Source: Platerodrilus igneus (Eukaryota > Arthropoda > Insecta > Coleoptera > Lycidae). From it: a stretch of DNA of 64,000 nt. The stretch is taken from the NCBI GenBank assembly GCA_036346225.1, contig JARFIW010001178.1, forward strand, positions 3,476,917 to 3,540,916. The letters run 5' to 3'. Position numbers and translations under genes: made by a program. Within the stretch, counting starts at the first letter, position 1; every line of letters begins with the position of its first letter. Positions 22,387-33,405 of the stretch are shown here, piece by piece. A model generated the notes under the pieces. The model was not told the origin of the DNA, ran no database searches, and saw only the letters and a program-made list of their open reading frames with translations.

Positions 22387-25344
22387 TATATTAGTAGTTA
22401 CACAAGGGAACAAAAGAACTTACTGTCTGTCAATTAATCATTTATCTACTGATTTGTTTGGATATAAGTACAAATTATTATGTTGTTAGTATTTGCTTAG
22501 CTTATTTTATTTCACAAACTTGCAATAAATGCAAAAATAATCATACCAATGTTGAAATTTACACATTTAACCAATAAACCTAATATAAGATGTCCCTTGT
22601 TAAAAAAGAAAATGGCGGCTTCGGTTTGGAACATAATAAATAAATATTTGTTTGGTTTTTTTTCGTACACGTGTACGTCTCAATGCAGATTTACTTGTAA
22701 ATAATATTTATTTTTAATATTAGCGATACTAAAGGGGTGACAAATTACATACCCTGAAACAGATTAGCTTTAAAAATTTAAATACCTCAAGACACATTTT
22801 GAGAGTACATGAAATAAAGCGTTACGAAGTACACAAAATCCTTTTTAGGATTAGCTTCAAATATATTAAACATTGAATACTTACGAAGTTCTGCACACCA
22901 ACAAGGATGCAATAGAAAGGTGTGTTGTAACAAGGTCTTTCGACAAAGAGAATTGTGACTTGGTCTAAACTAAAATTATTCTTCAGACGATTTTGTTTAC
23001 AAAACTAATATTTCTCTATATTCGAAATATTGTTTTATTAAACGAATGAAACGGTTTATATTAACCTAGGTTAGGTTTCATGTATCGGGATTATAGGTCT
23101 ATGCTTATAGAATGATTAGCATATTACATAACCGTCAAAAAAATTAACGTTCAGATAGCATAGATACGCCCCAAGCAAAAATGGCGACAAATAAAATGAA
23201 TACAATCAACGACCAGTAACGGAAAATATTTCTGTTTGTTGGCATGCGGGGGGGAAGGTGTATTTCCGGTAGCGCTAAGTAATACCGTTTAAATTTGAAA
23301 ATTTAAAATTTTTTGCCAAAATTTAATTTTACTATAATAGAAACAACATTTGCGAAAATCTAGTGATTTATGCAGTATTTAAATTTTAAAATATGAATTT
23401 CGTTCCGTATGTTAACGGTTTGAAAATTGTTTGCTCCAAGGCGCAATAATTACTTTGTTGTTGCAATAGAAAAATGATATTTCCGGTGAACATATAAAAT
23501 CGTCTATAAATTGATGACAATTTTATTACAATATCTAACATAAAAAAAATCAAACTAAATTGAGTTGCATTGCATGAATATCGCTTTGTTCAAATTCAAT
23601 AATAGTCACTACATAATAAGTACTACACAATACACATATGTTGGGTAATACAAATTATCTAAAAGATAATTTTTTTTCATAAAAACACGCCCTGGTAAAT
23701 ATGTAATTCCTAAGATATCCTATCCACCTCTGAATAAATTAGCGTTTATTTATGAAATCACATAAATGCCTAATGAGTAATACAGTTTATATTTTTGAGT
23801 TGCATAGTACATTCAGCAGCCATTAACCCCTAGGACAATTTATACTATTCATTACATGAAGGCAATTCCTAAGCATGCGCATTTACATTACTCTTTTATA
23901 ACTAAAAGTCTAGAACAAATGATTATTAGCACGTTTTTCATACATAGTAATTCATGTAATAGATTGGGTACAGATTTTAATTAACAACCCAAAATGGCGG
24001 AGGCATGGTAAATTAGCGTATGAAATAAATATACAAATTCCAAGAACCGAATTCTAAAACCTTACAGTTTGCTAAATAAATCGATCCTCCCGCTTTATTT
24101 AATTATGAAAGTGCTGAAACTGATTTGAGTTTTGATATATTTTCAACGTTATAATTGTCTAGACATTTTATATTAAATATTTTATTCAGAATTTAATTTA
24201 ACCCTTCAAAATATGTTGGTTTTAGTAATATTAATAATAGTGCTAAGAATTCGATTTAGACGACGTAAAGCAAATTGCCTTGGGTTTCATAAAATATTTT
24301 AAAGATATTTAGTAGAATTGCATAGGTCGAGTTTAATAGTCAGCAGCTGCATACTTTTTCCCTTATAATACTTTCGTTATGCTTATAAATATAAACCATC
24401 ATATTACGTAGTTTCAGTTTTAAACGCCATATTATAAATGACGACAACCAATCACTAAAATCGACGTAAATTTCAATATGGAAGTCCAAATAGCCAATCG
24501 CTATACCTGTTGATATTATTCTGGTATGTAATATCATAACATCATTTTTTACATCGTTGAATTTTAACTGTCAGACATAACAATAAGGAACCGAATTAGC
24601 GCAAATATTTTTTAGTTAAAACTTCATACTGTTTTAGACGATATAAATTTACCGTAACAATAAATCTAGGGAAACAAATCTGTACATACGTTAAGGATGG
24701 AACAAGCAATCTTTTTTCTTAGTATCAAATGAGCTCTCTACGATTTAATTACGATTGTCTACTTAATGATGAATGATCAAGTAAAAAGCATTGTGAACTT
24801 GCTTTCGAATCCACCAAAAATATTTGTTAAAAAATAACTACACCAGCAAAGATAAAATATGGCTGTTTTAGGTACTTTTAAAAATTCTTTTTGAGAATAA
24901 AGTGCCCAATACCGATTTACATAATTGAAATTGTAAATGAAGCTGGTTAATTTATTATTATTTAATAACCTCTCTTTATGGACGATCGCACGTTCACATT
25001 GCATAATGAACCAAATATGCAAAATTGCAGAGTAAGAGCTACTGAAATTTCAAAGTAGAACTCAGAAATTCCTAGAAAAGCAAATAATTTAACATTAAAT
25101 GTTTATTATCGAAATCTCTATGCTGTGACTGCTTAATCACAATCCGTTATACTACTGTAAGTGCTCTTTTACAAACTTCTTACTTTACCTTGCTCTCCTA
25201 ATGGTTGGTGCTCAAAGGGATGGTATTTTCTTTTGGCTTTTGCAATCTAGAGGTTGACTGCATTTTCTGGAACCAAAAGCATATAAAAGATCATTTTATG
25301 TATAAGTTGGACGCCGTTAATTGCAGTCTTCTTACAGATATCTT
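22387..25344. other. Long non-coding AT-rich stretch
   Basis: About 3 kb with no frame I can defend; the short minus-strand frames at 24340 and 24777 look random. Three AAAATGGCGG/AAAATGGCGA-like words occur (22609, 23178, 23993), none followed by a long open frame. Confidence 0.5.
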
Positions 25345-25650
25345 TTGAGTTATTGGACAGACAAAGTTAAGAACAAAGAGATGCAAGAAATGGTAGTGGA
25401 AGAAAGAAATATGTAGAAAATAGTAAAAAAATAAGAGAGATAGGATCATAGGACAGGTTCTGAGTCATGAGGGAATAGTACGGAATGTACTAGAAACAGA
25501 GATAGGAAGAAAGAGAGGTAGAAGTAGCCCTAGGTTGGACTACTGGACACAGATAGTCAAAATGTTGGCTTTGGGAATTTCAGGAAATATTGTAGGTTAG
25601 CTGGAGGTACGCGTCTAACCAGTTCCAGAACTGAAGGCCTAATGATGATG
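25345..25650 (+). mobile_element. RTE-like LINE, 5'-truncated 3' end
   Basis: Carries GACAGACAAAGTTAAGAACA, GGAATAGTACGGAATGTACT, ACACAGATAGTCAAAATG and the family end CTAACCAGTTCCAGAACTGA then AGGCCTAATGATGATGG. Broken frame, last ~300 bases only. Confidence 0.8.
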
Positions 25651-26470
25651 GATTTAAAGAAAAAGAGAAGATTTTCATATTATTGCATTGTTTTTTGGAA
25701 TTTCTTTACTGTAAGTGTTATAGAACTTAAACGGATTTTTAATTTAAAGCCATAAACGTCTCGATCAATTGAAACTTAGATCAGGGGAACGTTTAAGGTT
25801 TCAGACTTTACAAAATCGATATGCCATGTGAGTAACGATCTTATTTCATTAGACATGGCTTGCAAATTTTTATAAATTATTATACATTAAGTATATATAG
25901 TTCATCCGTTTTTCTTTAGGATGACGGCACAACTGCATAAAATACTACATTGACAATGTTAGTTTATATTTTAATATATTTAATGAAATATATAGAAATA
26001 GTTCCATTGACGGATGTCGAATAACACATGCTTAGCCGTGCAAGAACAATTAGTAACAACACTGTACAGTACTGACAACTTTTATTACGTTAAATGACAG
26101 TATCCTTTAAGCACATTTCTAGGTATTTATTTGCATACAGTTGCAAATACTTCATTACTACCTTTGACGTCATCCTAAACATGGAATAATGAGACGATGA
26201 TCGGAAACAAAGCGATCGTATTTTTGGCGGTATCTATCGCCACAAATGTTAACTAAAGAAGATTTTGCAAATATAAAAGGATTACAGAATGACTTGCTTA
26301 CCAATGGCGTGCTTATTATTTATATTCATAACCTTAAAACATAGTTTGCTAATTTTTTTTGTTTTCGTTCTTCTTAGTGTTCGCGTTTTTTCAAGTTTTA
26401 CTAAATTGAATATTTAGTAGAACCAACTTTAATTTAAATGTGATAATAAATTGCGGTACATATTGTGTAA
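25651..26470. other. Intergenic, nothing recognised
   Basis: AT-rich, no gene or repeat noticed. Confidence 0.5.
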
Positions 26471-26760
26471 GCGACTCCGTGGCGTAGTTGGTATGCGTGT
26501 GACTACTACACCCAAGGTCCGGGGTTCAAATTCCGACACGGTCCGCTTGAAAAATGTTAGGCGAGCATTTTTCACAAAAATACGCCTTCGTTCGGATGAA
26601 AGATAAAATGGAGGTCCCGTGTGTGTGTTGTCACGCACGTTAAACATCCCTACCTTGCTTGGAACAGCAAGGGTTCGACGAAATTCAAAATTTTTCAGTT
26701 AAAAAAACTCGCTTCCTGGCCAATGTAGTACCTTCGGGTGGAGTATTGAAAAATCACATG
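26471..26760 (+). mobile_element. SINE-A copy 1, tRNA-derived
   Basis: Full-length copy of a tRNA-derived SINE. The head carries an A-box-like TGGCGTAGTTGG and a B box GGTTCAAATTCC (GGTTCGAATCC in better copies), the RNA polymerase III internal promoter; the body contains GAAAAATGTTAGGCGAGC and TTGCTTGGAACAGCAAGG; the tail ends GGAGTATTGAAAAATCAC. Flanking TACATATTGT on both sides (before 26470 and after 26763) is a likely target-site duplication. Confidence 0.85.
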
Positions 26761-26811
26761 TAGATACATATTGTATTGGTAACTTCTGTTACAGTAATAA
26801 GTAATAAATTT

Positions 26812-27060
26812 GTCTTACATGTGATTTTCCAATGCTCCACCCGAAGGCACTACATTGGCCAGGAAGCAAGGGTTTTTTTTTACCTGGAAAATTTGGAGTT
26901 TTGCCAAACTCTTGCTGTTCCAAGCAAGGTAGGGATCTTTAACGTGCGTGACAACACACACACACTTATCCGAACTAGGGTGTATTTTTGTGAAAAATGC
27001 TCGCCTAACATTTTTCAAGCAGACCGTTTCGGGATTCGAAACCGGGACTTTGGGCGTTAT
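26812..27060 (-). mobile_element. SINE-A copy 2, inverted, head-truncated
   Basis: Reverse orientation, beginning about 50 bases after copy 1, so the two make a tail-to-tail inverted repeat. The 5' tRNA head is cut off near the B box (the run GGGATTCGAAACCGGGACTT at about 27031). Confidence 0.8.
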
Positions 27061-27507
27061 TAAATTTGCCACAAAATAACCTGTCACTTCATTAGACATG
27101 TTTTGTAACGCCCTCTCAACGGGTCAAATGTTAACTTAACTTTATAAAAGCTGTTCGTTTTATTACAGAGGTCTCTTGTGCGCGTTTCTCATCGTCTTCT
27201 CATTAATCTATGATCATAACGTTAAAGCGAATGTAGTATAGTAAAACGTTTGATTGAACCAATTTTACAACTAAACATTTATGGATAAAGTTGAAACAAA
27301 ATTCTATATGCAGTTACAAGCGAAGATTTTTCACGTTTCTCATGGCTGTTTTACACAACACTTTCTTGAATTTTTAGAACGTCAAAATTAAGTAGAAAAT
27401 TACCAAGTATCTTGATGTCCTCGAATACTATGTTTTTGTTATTTCAAAAGCAGTGACCGTTTTTCAATGTTTACATTCTATTTACATACCTTCTACAGAT
27501 TGTTGAT

Positions 27508-27510
<3 letters not shown>
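27061..27510. other. Intergenic, nothing recognised
   Basis: No gene or repeat noticed. Confidence 0.5.

Positions 27511-27549
<39 letters not shown>
27511..27549. repeat. (AT)n microsatellite
   Basis: About 19 AT units, seen directly. Confidence 0.97.
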
Positions 27550-27550
<1 letters not shown>

Positions 27551-30103
27551 CTTAGGTGGATTTCTACTATAAAGCCTTACCTTATGTAGAGCCTGAACCG
27601 TGCATAGGTTTAACAAAGGAATCGGCGGTGTTCGAATTAAAATTTTGGATATGGGAGAGATGGAAGGAGAAGTGGAAAATGGGAGGAAATTGTAGGCAGT
27701 CAAAGATAATGATAGCCGGGTCGGGTGAGTCAAGAACACAGTGGCTATAAAATAATGATAAGAAAATGCAACGTGTTTGTGGGAATCTTCGCTGGTCATT
27801 GCGGGTTAGAGATACACCTGGCTACGCAAAATATCGAAGCAGAGTCTACGTGCCCAACCTATAAAAGGCAGAAAGAAACGGTTGCCCACTACAAAGGGTA
27901 GTGCGACGGGTTTATGAGGTTAAGACCCAAGGTCCTGGGATCTTGTAGCTTGACGCAAAAAGAGTTGACCTCCCTTCCCTGGTCAGTCCTGCTGGCTTTC
28001 ATTTGTGAAAGTGGCAGGTTTGCGACAGGAGGGCAGAAAAGGGTTGAAATAGAATAACCTGATAATGAGGATTCGGGGGGATGGTGTGGTCATAGAGGTT
28101 AGTAAAAAAACTAAGGGTTTATTTGTTAGATTATTTTTGTCCCCCTAATTTACTACTACTACTACTAGGATTCTAGGGTTTCGTTTTATGTACATAACTA
28201 TAAATCAATTTATGCAATGCTTATTTACATGTTTAAAATATGAGTTTTTAGAAGATTAAGCTATCCTTAAATTTAACGCAGCGCGTTCGATAAACGAGTA
28301 TAAAGCTTAATGCTAGTTTACTTACTTTCTGTTGGCATGTTTCCGTTCGTCCGCTAATAATCAAATACGGAACAAGCACTTTTTAGCTATCCGTTGAACA
28401 TATGCATCTGTCAAATAAATTAGAAGTAAATAAATACAAAATTGTGGTTTTTCAAAACCATTGTAACGAAGCATGAACATGTTTCGGAGAACAATGCTAA
28501 CAGACTACCATTTCAGGCAATACAGAAAAAGAAATGTTTTGTTAATACTAGTAACATAACCTATATACTCAATCACAAGGCGATTTTTCGCGATATAAAC
28601 TAACATGCTTAATTATGTGTGTATGTGTTAAACATGCGTTTTGGCGATAACATTTATTGGAGGGGAAATTGTACGGCACTATTCTATCAGATAATCGAAC
28701 ATATCCTGAGCTGTACCAGGTTAGGCTGGTGTATGTTAAACACTTGACTTTTACCGGGTAATTATTCAAAGCGAGGTTAGGAAACTACAATACGTTTTCG
28801 CGGTGCCGCACAAGTAAATGTTTTTTAAATAGTAGGGGGACACTTCAACATACCATACTCAAACAATTCAAGTATGTCGCGAAAAATCGCCTACAATAAA
28901 CTGACAGCTTTATCAGGAGGTTAATGTAGCAAAGAATAAAAGTTGATCAACTTCAACTAACATTTCAGCTGAAATTAGAACCTGACTATTCAAACTATTC
29001 CTGCAATCTGATTGGTCAACGAACAAACATAGAGTAGGGACCCTAGTCTTATGCACCATAATGGAAAATTTCCAAATAACTGTCAATATAGGTTTGTTAC
29101 TTTGATCAAGTTAACGTCGTGCTTAAATAATTTAATAATTGTTTATTGTTAGTGCGTCATATTAAAATAATTTTTATCTTAACATTATTCACTGCGATTG
29201 CATTTAATTAACTATGGGGTGATTCGATTGCACAGAGTTTTCGAAAGGGGCGGTGTTTTTACTATTATGGTAAATTTATATGGTATAAAATAATATAAGC
29301 GTTTACGTAAAAATGTTGTTTGTGCTAGTTCGGTTACACTACCGTTATGTTTGACAGCTAAAAATCAACGTTGTAAAAAGTGAGATTATATGGCAGAAGT
29401 ATATCAACAAGTGTGGCGATTGACAATTGTTATATCCTCTTCCATGTTGGAATAGCCTATCGTCGCATTTTGTGAGTGGTTACTGTTATTTTATAATATA
29501 CCGTTAAAATTACAAATTCACGCTTACGTTATGGTTTATCTTTAGCGAATATGCTGCTAATGAAGTAAAGGAAGGATACCAAGACTTAACGACTTGAGCG
29601 ATATAATTCAACACTCACCAGCCTCCGTCAGTAGCGCATTAACCTTAGAATCTGTTGGTCTAAATTGTGATGACGGAGATAGGTCCATTGCCCCCATGCT
29701 TATTGTATGGTTAAGAGAGCAGAGACTAATATTGAAAGCCACCTATTTGGACACTTATACAAACTCCAACCTTTCAAAAACTAGTGATCTGCAACAGACT
29801 TAGCTTGTATGCGGAAGTATGGTAAATACATTACTGTTGAACCATCGATTGATATTTTCACTGTCATGGCTTTTAAACTATAACTCCTGAGGCGCAAGAA
29901 ACAAAAGTTTTAACAGACGAGATTGGAAAACGTTAATCAATGAATCGGGTGATTTTCAAGCTAAGCATTAACGTCGCCAACAGATATTTCTCGTAATTCA
30001 AAGTGAGAACGCTGTTAGTATTCTAGAACCACCTTCAAACTCTTTCACCATTGTCTAGACTAATTTAAGTAAAGACAATTTTTCTTTTTCTTTGGTATAT
30101 ACA
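27550..30103. other. Non-coding stretch; possible decayed element at its start
   Basis: 27556-28110 is less AT-rich than its surroundings, contains a 64-codon open frame (27556-27750) and ends near an (ACT)4 at 28151, resembling the 3' end of an unknown LINE; not identified. 29594-29803 is a 69-codon open frame without a known motif. The rest shows nothing. Confidence 0.35.
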
Positions 30104-30401
30104 TTACATGTGATTTTCCAATGCTCCACCCGAAGGTACTACATTGGCCAGGAAGCGAGTTTTTTTTTTTACCTGGAAAATTTTGAATTTTGCCGAATCC
30201 TTGCTGTTCCAAGCAAGGTAGGGATCTTTAACGTGCGTGACAACACTCAAACACGGGACCTCCATTTTACCTCTCATCCGAACGAGGGTGTATTTTTGCG
30301 AAAAATGCTCGCCTAACATTTTTCAAGCGGACCGTGTCGGGATTCGAACCCGGGACCTTGGGCGTAGAAGTCACACACATACCACTACGCCACGGAGCCG
30401 C
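30104..30401 (-). mobile_element. SINE-A copy 3
   Basis: Full length, reverse strand, with the rc B box GGATTCGAACC and a GCCACGGAGCC head. Flanked by CTTTGGTATATACATTAC on the left, and the same word starts the spacer to copy 4: target-site duplication. Confidence 0.9.
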
Positions 30402-30419
30402 CTTCTTTGGTATATACAT

Positions 30420-30716
30420 TACATTTGATTTTCCAATGCTCCACCCGAAGGTACTACATTGGCCAGGAAGCGAGTTTTTTTTTTACCTGGAAAATTTAGA
30501 ATTTTGCCGAACCCTTGCTGTTCCAAGCAAGGTAGGGATCTTTAACGTGCGTGACAACACTCACACACGGGACCTCCATTTTACCTCTCATCCGAACGAG
30601 GGTGTATTTTTGTGAAAAATGCTCGCCTAACATTTTTCAAGCGGACCGTGTCGGGATTCGAACCCGGGACCTTGGGCGTAGTAGTCACACACATACCACT
30701 ACGCCACGGAGCCGCC
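30420..30716 (-). mobile_element. SINE-A copy 4, tandem with copy 3
   Basis: Nearly identical to copy 3 and in the same orientation; the word TTTGGTATATACA occurs before copy 3, between the copies, and after copy 4. This means either two insertions at one site or unequal duplication of one insertion plus its target repeat. Confidence 0.9.
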
Positions 30717-30754
30717 TTTTGGTATATACAGCATTTCAAGTCTAACAATAAAGT

Positions 30755-31160
30755 TTGCAGCTTTCAATGTTGTGTGGGAGGAGCGGATAAAAAAGCTAGA
30801 AGCCTTGGAAATGTGGTGCTACAGGCATATGATAGATATCATTGACAGGCAAAGTTAAGATCAAAGAGGTTCTCGAAATGGTAGGGAAAGAAAGAAATAT
30901 GTGGAAAACTGTAAAAAATAGGAGAGATAGGATGATAGGTCATATACTAAGGCATGAAGGAATAGTGCGGAATAGACTACAAGTAGATATACGAAAAAAG
31001 AGAGGTAAAGGTAAACGTAGATTCGACTACTACACACAGACAGTGAAAGATTTAAGCTGTGGGAAATTCAAAGAAATGTGTAGGTTAGTTCAGAATAGAA
31101 AACAATGGAGGTACGCGTCCAACCAGTGCTAGGACTGAAGACCTATTGATGATGATGATT
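30755..31160 (+). pseudogene. RTE-like LINE C-terminal region and 3' end
   Basis: Best preserved 3' copy. 30842-31132 is open for 96 codons: VLEMVGKERNMWKTVKN, RRDRMIGHILRHEGIVRN, KRGKGK, YYTQTVKDL and LVQNRKQWRYASNQC, followed by GACTGAAGACCTATTGATGA and a GAT tail. No endonuclease or catalytic RT region. It starts a few dozen bases after SINE-A copy 4. Confidence 0.85.
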
Positions 31161-31344
31161 TTAATAAAATTTTAAATTATAAATAATATTAAACTAAATT
31201 GTTAAAAAATTAAGCTGTTGTTTATCTAGAGCCATTTCTATTTTTTAAAAATATATTTATAATAAATTAAAGCTATATATAAATTTTAGTTATTGTGCAA
31301 TGCAAATTGATTTTCAATATTTTATATTAGTAATATGATCAGAT
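31161..31344. other. Short AT-rich spacer
   Basis: Nothing recognised. Confidence 0.5.
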
Positions 31345-31440
31345 TATAACTTAAGACTTTTATGCAAGGCCTAAATGATGATTTCAAATCGAGATAGTAA
31401 TTGAAAAATGGAAATTGTAAGGTCCCAGACAGGATTTGGA
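31345..31440 (-). mobile_element. SINE-B fragment
   Basis: Reverse strand: tail AAGACTTTTATGCAAGGCC, the core ATTTCAAATCGAG-TAGTAATTG and a degraded B box (GGATTTGGACC on this strand). The tRNA head beyond the B box is missing. Confidence 0.75.
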
Positions 31441-32045
31441 CCTTTTCCTCTTTTATTAAGCTTTTTCTAGTTACTTCTGCAAATTGTTACACTGTCAATT
31501 TTGACACCTAGCAGTTGCAACAGAATAATGATTTTTGTTATACCTAAATAGTAACTATGTGTAAATTTTTTGTTACATTTGAAAATCCAACTGCAAAATA
31601 CTATTGTTTAAATCACACATTGGTAAGAATAATACACTAAACGATTGGAAGTCATTTGAATAATATATTTAAAATGATGTATAATGTTTGAAAATATTAT
31701 ATTTATTACACAACCAAAGATTTTAACAATCTAAGATGTATACAGTACTTATCTTGATAACAATCCAGAATAATAACGCTAACAATTAATAACTTCATAG
31801 CGCAAGTGTAAATATTAACTGGACATGCACTATGGCACGCAATATGACAGCCGATGCTAATCTTGAATTTATGTAAACCACCTGCTACCTTATACATCTT
31901 AGTCGCTTCCTATCTCTGTCTGACAGTCAAAACTTGACACTGTCAGATGTGATTGACAAAACTGTCAACCGTTATTGAAAGTTAGGTTGATGTACAATTT
32001 GGTACATGATTTATATTTGTTTCTGATTGTAATCATTCGTCCGAT
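31441..32045. other. Intergenic, nothing recognised
   Basis: The minus-strand frame 31706-31897 has no known motif. No repeat noticed. Confidence 0.45.
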
Positions 32046-32215
32046 TTCCGCAATTAGTTAGCGCATCGGTTGCGAAAGCCGAAGATGAAGCTTAAGATTC
32101 TGTTCGGAGTTTTGTTTTTTTCTGTCTTTTAATTACTAGCTCGATTTGAAATGATTATTTAGGCTTTGCGTAAAAGTCTAAGAGTTGTTATTTCATCCTC
32201 TTAACTAATATAATG
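32046..32215 (+). mobile_element. SINE-B copy, single and degraded head
   Basis: tRNA-like head around AGTTAGCGCATCGGTTGCG, then the shared body TTTTAATTACTAGCTCGATT, TGAAATGATTATTT and tail TTTGCGTAAAAGTCTAAG with TTATTTCATC. The B box is not recognisable here. Confidence 0.7.
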
Positions 32216-33299
32216 TTGAAAATTATTTTAATCTACGCCAGCAAATATGCTAAAAGCCGAAGTAGTTGTATTCATTACTCTTTGTAAAATTAAGTAGAAT
32301 ATGTGGGAATACTTAATCTAGAAACTAACAGAACTTTTAAATTAATTTCCTGTATACTCAAGGCCTGTAAATTCTGCACTTGTTTAGCAAATGCCAAAAA
32401 GGAACAGGTAAACTATACTAACTAGTACCCGCTAATTTTTGCAAAATCGTACAAGGTATAGGCTGATTTAACCTAATAATAAATGCAGTGGGAATCGTAA
32501 TTTTCATTATTCAAATAGTGAATATTAAGTAGGTATAACAAATGCCCTAAAGAATGAATTAGTAAACAGCCAGATTTGTGCCTACTCTCTTTTACAAAAT
32601 TAAGTAAAATACAGATAACTTTAAAAATTATTTACTGCATGTACTACTATTGCAATCTTTATAGTTCTTGGTATGCCTTAAAATAGGAAATTTCCAAACC
32701 ACAAATAATAATGTTTATTATTTACACCGCTCAGATCTAATTCATGTGTAAATGAGATATCCAAAGTAATTTTTTGCATGTTATTGTGGCTTGGATTTTG
32801 TAATTTTTGGTGTTTGGGCGTATTGAATGTCTTAAAGTTACAAGGTATATATATTAGGAAATTATATAATAACGTCTTTTTCAAATTAATATATTAAACA
32901 ATTAATCTTCTTTAGCTCAGAATATATTTTGTTAAATGGTAATTGGTTAGTTAATACCATCAACATTTTTTCTACTTTAATATTTACATAAGTTTTGCAA
33001 TAAATTAATTTATGTGTAAATCAGACTGATTAATATAAATTCATTTCTAAACATATTTGTTAACTGAAATTTTAATTTATAATTGTATATTTAATATACC
33101 ATAATTAATTATTAAAGGGTGTTCGTATATTGAATGCACAAATCGTGTGGTTATATATTCAAAGGATCCCTTGCACCGGATTTTTTAGTACTGAACCTAA
33201 CCATTTCGTATCTTATGATTATTGATACTAGAGATCGCCACCATATATTGGGCGTTTAGTGAATTTGATATTTCCCGCGTTGTTTCTAGAACTATTTCC
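32216..33299. other. Intergenic, nothing recognised
   Basis: Very AT-rich; no gene or repeat noticed. Confidence 0.5.
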
Positions 33300-33405
33300 G
33301 CTTGTGTAGTGGTAGTATTCTTTCATTGCAAAGGTTGGCGTCAGAGTGGAAGAATATCTTTCCTGTAGAAGTCTTTCTTCTGATATCTGCTTTGTAACTG
33401 TCCAG
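33300..33405 (+). other. Possible 5' non-coding exon and promoter region of the gene at 37088
   Basis: A good donor TCCAG|GTAAGA sits at 33405/33406, preceded by a less AT-rich stretch (33150-33400). The first coding exon of the gene at 37088 is preceded by an acceptor (TTTTTTTACAG, ending 37063), so at least one upstream untranslated exon must exist. This is the best candidate I see on the plus strand; transcription start and linkage are inference. Confidence 0.3.

Noticed and set aside
30104..30319. Repeated open frames reading FYLENLEFCRTLAVPSKVGIFNVRD and similar (also 26776, 59382, 59695, 61193)
   Set aside because: These are chance open frames across SINE-A copies; the element is tRNA-derived and non-coding.
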